A stretch of DNA of 64,000 bases, taken from Karstenula rhodostoma CBS 690.94. Its lineage: Eukaryota; Ascomycota; Dothideomycetes; Pleosporales; Didymosphaeriaceae. The position numbers were made by a program, and so were the translations under genes. The stretch covers positions 180,256 to 244,255 of the forward strand of contig MU001509.1 in the NCBI GenBank assembly GCA_010093485.1, given 5' to 3'. Positions 34,258 to 43,421 of this stretch are shown piece after piece (position 1 is the stretch's first letter; each line of letters starts with the position of its first letter). The notes under the pieces were generated by a model. It searched no databases. It was not told the DNA's origin and was given only the letters and a program-made list of their open reading frames with translations.

Positions 34258-36376
34258 ATGCTTTACCTAGATCTAGAGTTGACGCTAACGCCAAAGGGTG
34301 GTGACCTTATCGATAACGCATCTACTACATTTGAACTCGCTCTGGCGTCGACGCCACCGTCACGACGATCTGTGCGCGAGGAGCTTATAAGCCAAAAGCT
34401 TGCGCCCTTAATACCTCTATCCGACCAGGAGACCTTAATGCCAGATATCCAAACTCGTCAAGCAAAGAAGCGCAGAATCCACCACTTCCGCCCCATTTTC
34501 CGCCAGTCGAAACTACCGGCTATGATCGCAGATGTGCCGCAAACCGGTCTCCTGGCCCTTGTTGACGAGCTTCTCCTGTCGGTAATCGACCAAATAGATT
34601 CTCGCGATGCGCTTTGTAGTCTCGCAGCGTGCTGTCGTCGCTTCCAGGGACTCACGGAGCCCTACATTTGGCGGTCTCTGCTCGTCACTAATGGGGACCG
34701 TGCGAGGAGCATAGCTGCAGCCCTTGACGTTCGCGAAACACGGTCGTCTTATATTCAAGAGTTATCGATACGATATCCAGACAGCGACAGAGATGGGATC
34801 CAGGAGCTCAATCACTTCATTGTCTTGATGGACAAGCTTCGTCATCTTACGATTGAATCACCTTGTCCGAACAACAGCGAGTGGAAGCACGACATGGAGT
34901 TTGACGGTTGGACGAAAATCGACTACACGACGCTCTTGGAAGCATCCGTATACCCTCGCAAAGGGATTCCGCATACGCTGCCCATGCTGCAATCTCGTAA
35001 GTCGCGTTTTGATTTCCACATGCTTGAGGCAGAAGCAAACATTTATACATGTGGTACAAATGTTATGTCGATGCAGAAACTACTGTACGCAGTATAAGGT
35101 ATCGTACGAGCCTGCGCAATATACGAAAAATGAAGAAAACATCTGCCCGTCACGTTTTCTACAGAGAAGATGGTACAATCGACTAACTGCTCACTAAGTC
35201 ACCCTTCATGGCCACGGTCCCGACGAGAGAAAATTTGTATTCGGTCGTTGTGCAGTAGTGTTTCTACATCCTACTCTAAAACGCATAACCATATCATGCA
35301 CCAATTTTGATGCCAAAATAACACACGCCGACATCACAGACCAGCAAAAGCGATCAACTCCGCTGAAATCCTTGACACTTATTGAATGCAATGTCAACGT
35401 TCAATTCCTAGACGTAGTTCTGAGCCTGCCCAAGGCACTCAAGGAACTCGACATCGGCGAGCGCCTGCATGCATTCCCAGGTTGCTTTCCCAGCACTGAC
35501 AGTACAACCCGCACATCACAGCCTGCTTTCCTCAAAGCTTTGGTCCGGCAAGCGGATTCTCTTGAGCGCCTCTCCCACATCAGCGGTGCCACGCAGTACC
35601 TCCCCCCCGAGGATCCGACTTCTGGCGGCGGAAGCGTCAGGCTAAGTCATCTCTACAACTTGCGCTCCCTCTCGCTCGGCATCGAAACCATGCTCCTCCG
35701 CCACCTTCAGCGTGACGACTACCCAGCCTCTCTCCGCGAGCTCAAAGTGATGGATGTGTCCTGGGCCAACAACCTAAAAGGCGTATCCGAAGACACGCTG
35801 AGGCACCCTGGACGTGTTCTTCGCCGCTGTACCGATGTGGTCAAAGGAATGGATCGCCCTGTCGATCTCTCTATCGTCTTCAGCAATTACAACCCGGAGC
35901 AGATCCTTTCCACGATTCCCACAGCCAACATCGCCCTCGTCCTGCAGTCCATCATCGACGGACCGCTGCGCACACCGATGTACACTTTATCTTCGCTCTT
36001 GCGCTCTTCTGGTCGTCGCTTGACGCTCCTCGCGTCCAAATTCTCGACCAGGCAATCTTACATCCCGCCGTACATGTATGGTGAGGAATTACCGTTCGAA
36101 GAGAAGTTCTACGACTCGGACGACTTTTGGCGGGTCTGCGGGCTCAACTTTAGAGTCATGGACGACGAGGTGTTTGTTGAAGAAGTCAAGAAGAAGCCGA
36201 GGATGGTATGCACGGGGTGTAAGGACCGCATGGGGAGGTCGGAATGTTTCAATGCGGGGGATGGGAGCATGTGTATCCATTGTGAGAGGGATAAGAGGGA
36301 CAGTGGCATAGATGGGAGGGATATCGAATGCGTGTATGATGTAGATGCTGGCGCGTGGCCCGGTGAGGCTGAATGA
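34258..36376 (+). CDS. F-box protein with C-terminal Cys cluster
   Basis: Two exons, 34258-34996 and 35199-36376, with a 202-base intron. The join reads MLQSLTLHGHGPDER in phase and gives up to 638 residues. The start is uncertain: Met at 34438 (MPDIQTRQAKKRR) is as likely and gives 578 residues. The F-box is LVDELLLSVIDQIDSRDALCSLAACCRRFQGLTEPYIW. The long middle part has Leu-rich segments (LKRITISC, LKSLTLIECNV, LKELDIGE) suggesting irregular leucine-rich repeats, as in substrate-binding F-box proteins. The end has two Cys pairs, CTGCKDRMGRSEC and CIHCERDKRD, perhaps a small zinc site. Expected role: substrate receptor of an SCF ubiquitin ligase. Confidence 0.78.
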
Positions 36377-37153
36377 GGTGAGATGTGCGAAAAAAGCTCG
36401 TTGTTTTTGCATGACCCTTGGGAAAAGTTAGCGTCCAGCCAAACGGCGTTGTTTATTGAGATTGCATGGTGTTCGAGGGAAAACCGCATCTGAGTATTCT
36501 AACAATGGGAAGATTACCATACGTAACTTGACAATATCTAGAAGCAATGGTGTTGGTCTTGGCCAGCTCTTATGAAATAGCTCTCCGTAGCGATCCCCGA
36601 TGATCTGTATACACCTACGCGGCTGAAACAAGTATTATGCATTCAGTAAAAGATATGCATAATAACGAGCATGCATAACCATCGTCAAGATCTTCTCTTC
36701 GGACTGATGTTTAAGTCTTTACTTGACATCGACAGCTTGTAGGTGCAAATCATCACAGCGAGGCTTATGATTACAATGAACCACACAAACTTGGAAATAG
36801 CATGATCAGAAGTAGGTTAACTCGGTTACTTGTTCACGATACCCACACCATTTGAAGGCACGAGGGTGCTACGCGATGCAAAACTCTGACAAAGTTCCCG
36901 ATGGCCAGATCGTCCCAGTGGGCGACTAATGTAAACCGCAGGACCGCCACCGATGCAACCGCCTGTCAGAACATCGCAGCGCGTGAGTTTGGGAGATCGG
37001 CCGGATGGACAACGTGACACGGTAAGACGGTGCGGAGGAGACTAACTTCCACCAGGAAGCACTAGATAAACAGTTAAGCACCGTTGAATGTGAAAAAGAT
37101 GTAAACCTGAGATCTTTATGGTAACAGCGAAATGTATGGGAAACAACCCTATC
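36377..37153. other. Intergenic region between convergent genes
   Basis: Slightly AT-richer than the coding sequence around it. No ORF with family likeness and no repeat was seen. Confidence 0.5.
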
Positions 37154-37672
37154 TCAAGCAGTGCAACTCGCTGGTATGAAAATTCCAAGATCATAAAGCC
37201 AAGCGCCGCTGTTAAACTCTGAATAGACAGTCTGGATCACGAAGGGCTCCTCCCCCTTAGACCGCGTAGTCTCCAGCACAATAATGCCAGTGACTTGTTC
37301 TTCCGGCTGAACAAAGCCTGGCGCAACCGATCTCCAACGCACGGTGATGGTGTCGCAGTTGTACCAGATTTTGAGAATCTCGAAGGGGATTGGAGGCTGG
37401 GTGCCCTGGGCGGCTTGGAACTCTGCGAGAGAGGAGAAGGTTGGGCTTCCGAGAGGCTTGGGACCATTGGGGCATCCATTGTTCATCAACTCGTTTACAC
37501 TGTCGGAGTAGTCGAGGAGCTTCTCTGAGAAGACTCTTGCAGCGGTGGCGTTGCTGTAGTCGCTGATGGTGCTTCTGAAGTTATTTGCGACTCGATTGGC
37601 AGTATCTTCAGTAAGGCACTTTGCTACGGCGTCCAAGGCAAACAAGGTGACCGCACAGAACGTCAAACGCAT
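37154..37672 (-). CDS. Secreted NTF2-like domain protein
   Basis: 172 residues from Met at 37672. The frame is open to 37786, but only the inner Met gives a normal signal peptide (MRLTFCAVTLFALDAVA, then KCLTED). The body (DTANRVANNFRSTISDY, FEILKIWYNCDTITVRWR, VTGIIVLETTRSKG, QTVYSEFNSGAWLYDLG) matches the small secreted NTF2-like/SnoaL-like proteins common in Dothideomycetes. Three mature Cys (CLTED, NNGCPNG, NCDT) and a C-terminal one could form disulfides. The NTF2 fold often has a small-molecule pocket, but no enzyme activity can be assigned. The small size and secretion make an effector or extracellular role possible. Confidence 0.85.
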   Translation of the reverse strand: MRLTFCAVTLFALDAVAKCLTEDTANRVANNFRSTISDYSNATAARVFSEKLLDYSDSVNELMNNGCPNGPKPLGSPTFSSLAEFQAAQGTQPPIPFEILKIWYNCDTITVRWRSVAPGFVQPEEQVTGIIVLETTRSKGEEPFVIQTVYSEFNSGAWLYDLGIFIPASCTA

Positions 37673-38327
37673 GTTGATAAGTAACTGGTGTTTGTCGATG
37701 ACTGAGAAAAGGGCGCAAGGACAAGTATGAGCTTGTGGTTTAAACAAGATGCAAAAAGAAGTATGTAGGTAGTAGTGGGACAGCAATGAGTGGTAGCTAG
37801 CGAATACCTATTTGCTGAGTAGATGCCACATCAATGTAAGAAAGGTACTTGCTACAGCGACCCAATGTACCCCTGTAGTTTGTTAACCATGACGCACCTG
37901 AATGCTACTTTCGGTCAGGCGGCTTGGTAAACTTGAGTTGGCTGACGTGCACCGTCTCTCGGTTGATATCGCTATACCTGGGGTCAACAACAATTGGTAG
38001 GGGCAATGTTGTGAACAATACTTTGAGCACACTCGTATCTGGCCAGCTTGCACGAAATGACACCGCCGTGGGGCTGAAGAGACGAACGAATATGGTTTTC
38101 ATAGATGTTGAAGTTAAGCATGATGGATGTGGCGGTTCCTGCTGTCAGAGTGTACACATGCGGCTAGCGTGCTCGTGACGGCGCGTCAATTTGGAAGCCG
38201 CGCTTGGGCGTCATCGCGCCTTCCTAGTGTTCACACCCCACCACGCGATGCCGTCGCTCAAGCATCCGTACCGTCAAGACTCGGGCCCACCACCGCACTC
38301 TCCTGCAACTATGGTACCTACAACAGG
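37673..38327. other. Divergent promoter region
   Basis: Between the starts of the NTF2-like gene (-) and the next gene (+). The open frame from 38127 extends into it but lacks a convincing start. No regulatory motif stands out. Confidence 0.45.
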
Positions 38328-39554
38328 ATGCCGCTCCAAACACCTTCACCGCACCGCTTCCTAGCGCCAGCCCCGCCTGCCACTCAGAGACGGCAGCAGA
38401 AGCCGCGATCAGGCCTTCGCCATGTACAGACACCAAGACCAACAGCCCTGCACTCGCGAGGCACACACGACGAAACGGATGAGCCAAGGCGGGTGATTCC
38501 GGCGAAGCGATTCGTCGTGCCGCCGCCTTCGTCGCGTAACCCGCCAAACGGTGGGGAGCGGAGGAGAGGGAGAAACCAGGTCGGTGAAGCATGGCCAGAT
38601 ACTCAGGCCACACCGCGGCCGAAACCGTGGCTTAGCAAGGCGGAGAGTATCGACTGTACCTCTCCGTCATCTTCGCCGAACACGGTGGCTCGCGGGAGCC
38701 TCAACGTTCTGCCAAGTGTCGAGCAATCGTCTATACTCGTAGAAGACGAAGATCAGGAAGATGAAACAGAGGAAGAGGAGATATTGTTTGGTGTGGAAGA
38801 GCGCAACAAGCGGCGCCGTGTCTCGCCACACCCTTCGACGTCTCCAATCCATGCACACGCGGGCCCCGCCACTCCACACCAGCAGTCCTCACCGCAGATA
38901 GCTTCTCCCGTGTCGCATCGCTTTAAAGTAACTAGTTCCCGACCTACTGTACCGGTAGACGCATCCACACCCATGGTTGACCGCCAGACTAATTCTCGAC
39001 CCCACTTCATCTTACCACACCTCTCGCCCTCTTCAACCAAATCCGCCGTTCCGCTTCCGGAAACCTTCTCACCTAGTCGCAAACACGGAAAGTATATACT
39101 GAATGGCATGGCCTCCACCTTACAAAGTTGGATCCACGAGACGGCGAGCGCGGGCTACACGGCAAATACAAGTTCAGCCGTGACATGGGGGAGAGACAAG
39201 GAAGATGGAGTGAAGCTCAGAGTGGAAGTCCTCAGCATTATGGGTGGCCGAGGCGGTGAAGAGTCGGAAGTAGAGTGCTGGCCGGGCGGTGTCATTTTCT
39301 TGCGCGGCGTCACTGATGCGAACCTGTCTAATGCGGCAGGAGCTTCAGGCTTCACACAGCCCGAAGGCAGTCACAACGGATGTACCGAGATCAAGATCAT
39401 GCTTGCGGGTCAAGGTGGTGCAAGAGGGAAGGGAGGCGTACGGGTGCGAGAGGGTGGCTTCGTGGGCGTGAGGGCGCCGATTTGGGATGTGCACGTCGGC
39501 CAAGGACCCGAGGAAGAGAAGTGGCTTGTTGGTGTGGAGTGGATGGTTCTTTGA
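38328..39554 (+). CDS. Unrecognised protein with disordered N-terminus and compact C-terminal domain
   Basis: Single exon, 408 residues from MPLQTPSPHRF at 38328; the frame is open from 38127, but that part looks like promoter sequence. The first 270 residues are Pro/Ser/Arg-rich with a short acidic block (EDEDQEDETEEEEILFGVEE) followed by a basic KRRRVSP that could be a nuclear signal. The last 125 residues look folded: KYILNGMASTLQSWIHETA, then alternating hydrophobic strands (VKLRVEVLSIMG, CTEIKIMLAG, GFVGVRAPIWDVHV, KWLVGVEWMVL). That could be an OB-like beta barrel, which is inference only. I do not recognise the family. Confidence 0.7.
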   Translation: MPLQTPSPHRFLAPAPPATQRRQQKPRSGLRHVQTPRPTALHSRGTHDETDEPRRVIPAKRFVVPPPSSRNPPNGGERRRGRNQVGEAWPDTQATPRPKPWLSKAESIDCTSPSSSPNTVARGSLNVLPSVEQSSILVEDEDQEDETEEEEILFGVEERNKRRRVSPHPSTSPIHAHAGPATPHQQSSPQIASPVSHRFKVTSSRPTVPVDASTPMVDRQTNSRPHFILPHLSPSSTKSAVPLPETFSPSRKHGKYILNGMASTLQSWIHETASAGYTANTSSAVTWGRDKEDGVKLRVEVLSIMGGRGGEESEVECWPGGVIFLRGVTDANLSNAAGASGFTQPEGSHNGCTEIKIMLAGQGGARGKGGVRVREGGFVGVRAPIWDVHVGQGPEEEKWLVGVEWMVL

Positions 39555-40030
39555 CCTCGATGCCGCAAGAAGCTATTGACCTTGGGAAGAGATTTGCCTT
39601 GACCTGAAATGTATGGACTGGGCGTCGGACAACGAATGATGAGATCGCTCTCGCATATCGAAATCATTTCACACAGCGAGTTCACGGCGTGCGTTCCACC
39701 TGTAACAGCTTGAACCTTGGAACGCGTTTGATCACTTTCTGGGTTGTGGCCGCTCAGTTCCTTGGGTCTGAGGATCCACATGCTATTGATGAGGATCCAC
39801 TTCCCATTGATGAAGTTTGGTCACGAATGCATTTTTTTGCGAACGCACTCAACACATGCTGTCCACTCTCCTATATATAACGCTCCGCGCCGAGCATTCG
39901 CAGCTACGCCGTTTCGGTCCAATCTACGTTGGATCAAATACAGACGTGCATCGTGGCAGACTTTGTCCCAGGCTTCGATCCAGTCTACTCTTGAGTATCT
40001 AGACCAGAGTAACTGACACGAAATACATCC
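39555..40030. other. Intergenic region / upstream region of the next gene
   Basis: A direct repeat TGAGGATCCACxT appears twice near 39768 and 39789. A TATATA stretch at 39872-39878 lies about 150 bases before the ATG at 40031 and could be a TATA element. Confidence 0.4.
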
Positions 40031-41266
40031 ATGGCGAATCCGCAAGGAACCCCAGAGCGCGATCAGGCTTCCAGGAGGCAAGAATCCCCCAGTCCGGATG
40101 CAAACCACTCCAGGAGTTGCTCCACTCCCGAGGACGATGCGCGAAGGGGGAATTACCATAACAGCAACCATGGAGCTGCAGCAAGCCCACAGGCTGAGAC
40201 ATCCACCCGCTCCACGCCTGCAAGACCATTTCGCCAATCCGAAGAGCCCCTCTCCGAAGAGCCTCTCTCCGCCGTTGTCGCGCGGTCGCTCTTGAGCCGC
40301 GCACCCACCACGTACAACGAGCCTCTCTCCGCCATCCTCGCTCGGTATCCCCCTCGCCGCGACACACCGCTCAGGACGCACTTGCCTTCCGAACCTGAAC
40401 AGACTCTCTCCGCCAACCTCGCGCGGTTGCACCTGAGCCCCGCATCTACTACGCACGACGAGTCTCTCTCTGTTATCATCACGCGGTTGCTCCGCGTCCT
40501 TACTATATATAATAAGTTACTCTCCGCCGTCCTTGCGCTGTTGCTCCTGAGCCGCGACACACCGCCCAGGACGCACCTGCCTCCTCATCCAGGGCGAGAC
40601 CCCCAACCAGAATCTTCACGCCCGGTGACACGTACAATCCCAGATCCAACGTTCCTCTGCCCGCGAGAGGGCAAGAAAATCCCCAAACGCTTGTCATACA
40701 TGCTCCCTAAGCAGCTCTCCCAGATCAAACGCTCCTGGCACACCAAGGCCCTCTTCTACGAGGACGCCACGCGGCAGGCACGCGCATCCTCATCTACAGA
40801 CCTCACGGCGCAGTCCCACACGCCGATTACGGATGGCGTCATCCCGCTGCTCGGCCAGAGAGGCGCGAGGCCTGGTATCGTGCTTACGGGACCGGAGCAA
40901 ACACATCCGTCCATGTGCCTGTATACGTGGGAGGACCTGGGCGCGGATACGTACAAGGCGTTTGAGGTTGTTGTTGCGATACCGCTGTTTGGGTCAAAGG
41001 AGTGGAAGGGGTGTGAAGATAGGGAATGTCGAGAGAACGGGGTGAGCTTGAGGTGTGATAAGTGCTCTACTAGGGCGTTCATTTCTTCCGAGGCTAACAA
41101 ATGTTTTGCGGCTGGGATGGCTAGACTGGCGCAGGGGGGGAAGGGGAAGGGGAAGGGGAAGGAGGTGGTGAGGGTGTATGAGAGTGAGAGTGAGGATAGC
41201 GATAGTGATAGCGATAGCGACAGCGATAGCGATACTGACGAGGAGGAGGTTGATGGAGATGAATGA
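40031..41266 (+). CDS. Unrecognised repeat-containing protein with acidic tail
   Basis: Single exon, 411 residues. Residues 75-190 hold five degenerate copies of a Leu-Ser-Ala unit (EPLSAVVARSLLSR, EPLSAILARYPPRR, QTLSANLARLHLSP, ESLSVIITRLLR, KLLSAVLALLLLSR) separated by Pro/Thr-rich spacers. This recalls a duplicated amphipathic or hydrophobic helix. A globular-looking part follows (GARPGIVLTGPEQTHPSMCLYTWEDLGADTYKAFEVVVAIP), with Cys pairs CEDREC and CDKC. A GKGKGKGKE run and an SDSDSDSDSDSDTDEEE tail end it. The Asp/Ser tail is encoded by a GATAGC microsatellite. No family recognised. Confidence 0.6.
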   Translation: MANPQGTPERDQASRRQESPSPDANHSRSCSTPEDDARRGNYHNSNHGAAASPQAETSTRSTPARPFRQSEEPLSEEPLSAVVARSLLSRAPTTYNEPLSAILARYPPRRDTPLRTHLPSEPEQTLSANLARLHLSPASTTHDESLSVIITRLLRVLTIYNKLLSAVLALLLLSRDTPPRTHLPPHPGRDPQPESSRPVTRTIPDPTFLCPREGKKIPKRLSYMLPKQLSQIKRSWHTKALFYEDATRQARASSSTDLTAQSHTPITDGVIPLLGQRGARPGIVLTGPEQTHPSMCLYTWEDLGADTYKAFEVVVAIPLFGSKEWKGCEDRECRENGVSLRCDKCSTRAFISSEANKCFAAGMARLAQGGKGKGKGKEVVRVYESESEDSDSDSDSDSDSDTDEEEVDGDE

Positions 41267-43421
41267 TAGGAGAGTCGTCGGACGTGGATAGTGGGAATAT
41301 TCTTTGGTTTAGTTACCACATGTGATACTTCGCGCGCTTTTGCAAGCCGCGGCAAAACACAGTAAAGGAACTCGGTGGGGTGCCAAAACACAAAGATTTC
41401 AAGCAGCTCAATTTGGTTTTGTTACAAAAGACATGTTTATAGGATTGGGTTCAGGATTTCTTTTCAGACAATGCTTTATTTATACACTCTTCTCAAGAAG
41501 ATGGTGGGATTCGAATCGCTGGACGGATCGAAGGTGTCGCGTGAGGCTTCTCGAGGAGTGCTGCCAACGCTGAAGGAAGCAGTCAGGAGCCTCTGCTAAA
41601 GCACAGTTACAATCTGGGAGACGAGGTCTCTTCAGGGAAACGATTCTCCTAGCGATTACTAGGTCCTGTAAGAGAGGGTGACAAGAAATAATGATAGATT
41701 CGAAAATGCTTCATTGATCGCATGTGCGTCTTGTTTTGCATGTAGTCTGGCTGGATACCCGCGTGCACACATACAGCTTGGCACTTGCTATGGATTTACC
41801 GTGTACGACTGATACTGTTCATCCAGATTCGGACCCCGAAGTTGAGTACAGTGGCGAAACCCGAGTGCAATGTGATGTGTGCACGGTGGGACCGGTGAAG
41901 AGTAGACGCGGGTTAGACGCCTCATTGTGGTTTCAGCGCGTGGACACAGCGATGGAACGCAGCAACGTATCCAATACCAGTACATGCGAGGTTGGACAGT
42001 CAGCGCTGCGATGACGATGTTGGCGCGACATGCCGGGTGCTCAATTGGGATGAGCTGCTGCGAGGCGAGCCGCGATCTTGAATTAGAATACACTTTCTGA
42101 CCGGTCTCTCCAGCCACGGATGGCCAGACGTAAAGTTGATTCGCGATGGATACATGTTCACAGCGCGGTCACGTCGTCTCCAGGGACAGCGATACCGAAC
42201 TCTAAGCAACTGCACCACCTGCTGGGATGAGCAGCCACACTGCCGCAGCCGCCTGAAGCGTCCGGCACTGAGGTTGGGACACGTTCACTGACGGCATTCG
42301 TCGCCAGCCGCATCGACGATAGACTCGATAGTCGCTGCAACTTGCGGCTACTGGATGCACGTCACTCGCAAGGGCCGGGGATAGATTGCGGGTGGGTGTC
42401 GCGCCATCGGTGGGCACCATGGCGGTCTTGTCTGGTGTTGTACAGCGGCCAGCGGTGCCTCGAGGACGAGGATGCAGCGCAGGTGTCCGCTCCCCGTGTC
42501 CCACGTTGCGCGGCTTGAGAGGGAGGCGCCCAGGTAGCAAACTGAGCTTCTTCGCCGTCTCAATGCCGTGGCACGTGCAGGGAAGATGTATGCAACCGAA
42601 GCTCCAGTCCGTTCGGCCGCCCCACGCTCGCCACGTCAGTCGCCCACCACCCCGTCCACCACCCACCCTCTACCACCCACCACCCACCATCCACCCTCCA
42701 CCCGCTCAGGCCCAAATCGTCCCCAGCACTCTAGACGCATGCCCCTGCATCGCTGCCAGCCCGAACGCGCCCGCATGGCGCCGTCGCTGCCCGTCCCTCG
42801 TTGTCGCGGCCCGCTAGAGACCGTTGCGAGGCGACCACGAACGCTGCATCACGATCCACGACCAACTAGAAGCCGGTACCATGCAGCTAACACCCAGCGT
42901 CGGACACGGCCAATGGCCCCAGGCCGTGCATGCCAGACACCCACTTCCCGGCCTTCCAGTTCTCTCATTCCAAGCACCACCAAGTCGTCTTGACGTGGCT
43001 CCAATGGCAACCGGCCAAGCCTCGTCTCCCAAATTCATTCCTGTGTGGTCACGGGACTGCCAATGTGAGGCTTCCGAACTGTTTCGACCACCTGCATGGG
43101 CTTGGGCCGACTTTGTGGACCTTTGCGAATTCGTCTGCGTGCCATCTGTCTGCACTTCCCCTCCCTCCCACGTTGCACGCTGTTCACCTGTCGCCCCATT
43201 GAGCCACGACAGCCCCCATACACATGTTTTCCCTGAGTCGTCTCCCATTCGCTTCCCCACAGCCAAATCCCGCTTCCCACGTTTTATGTCGCCAGTACGC
43301 TTCTTGTCTTGTCGATTCCACCCGCAATGGCTCCGAGATGCCATTCAGTATAGCTAGCTAGTAGCACAAGTCATCATATCTTTGGACGCCTACCCAGCGC
43401 AATCCAACCCTCTGTCCAACG
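41267..43421. other. Long intergenic region upstream of the giant gene
   Basis: About 2.1 kb. A C-rich CCACC/CCACCC tract runs at about 42648-42706. ORFs on both strands (such as 42824-43357) lack family marks and show His/Pro/Cys-rich random composition. It may hold a long 5' UTR of the downstream gene. Confidence 0.5.

Noticed and set aside
41490..41530. tRNA-like GATTCGAATCCC (minus strand)
   Set aside because: The bases flanking the TTCGAAT loop do not pair into a T-stem and no matching A-box lies at the right distance.
42824..43357. 177-codon ORF upstream of the giant gene
   Set aside because: His/Pro/Cys-rich with no conserved pattern; overlaps frames on both strands.
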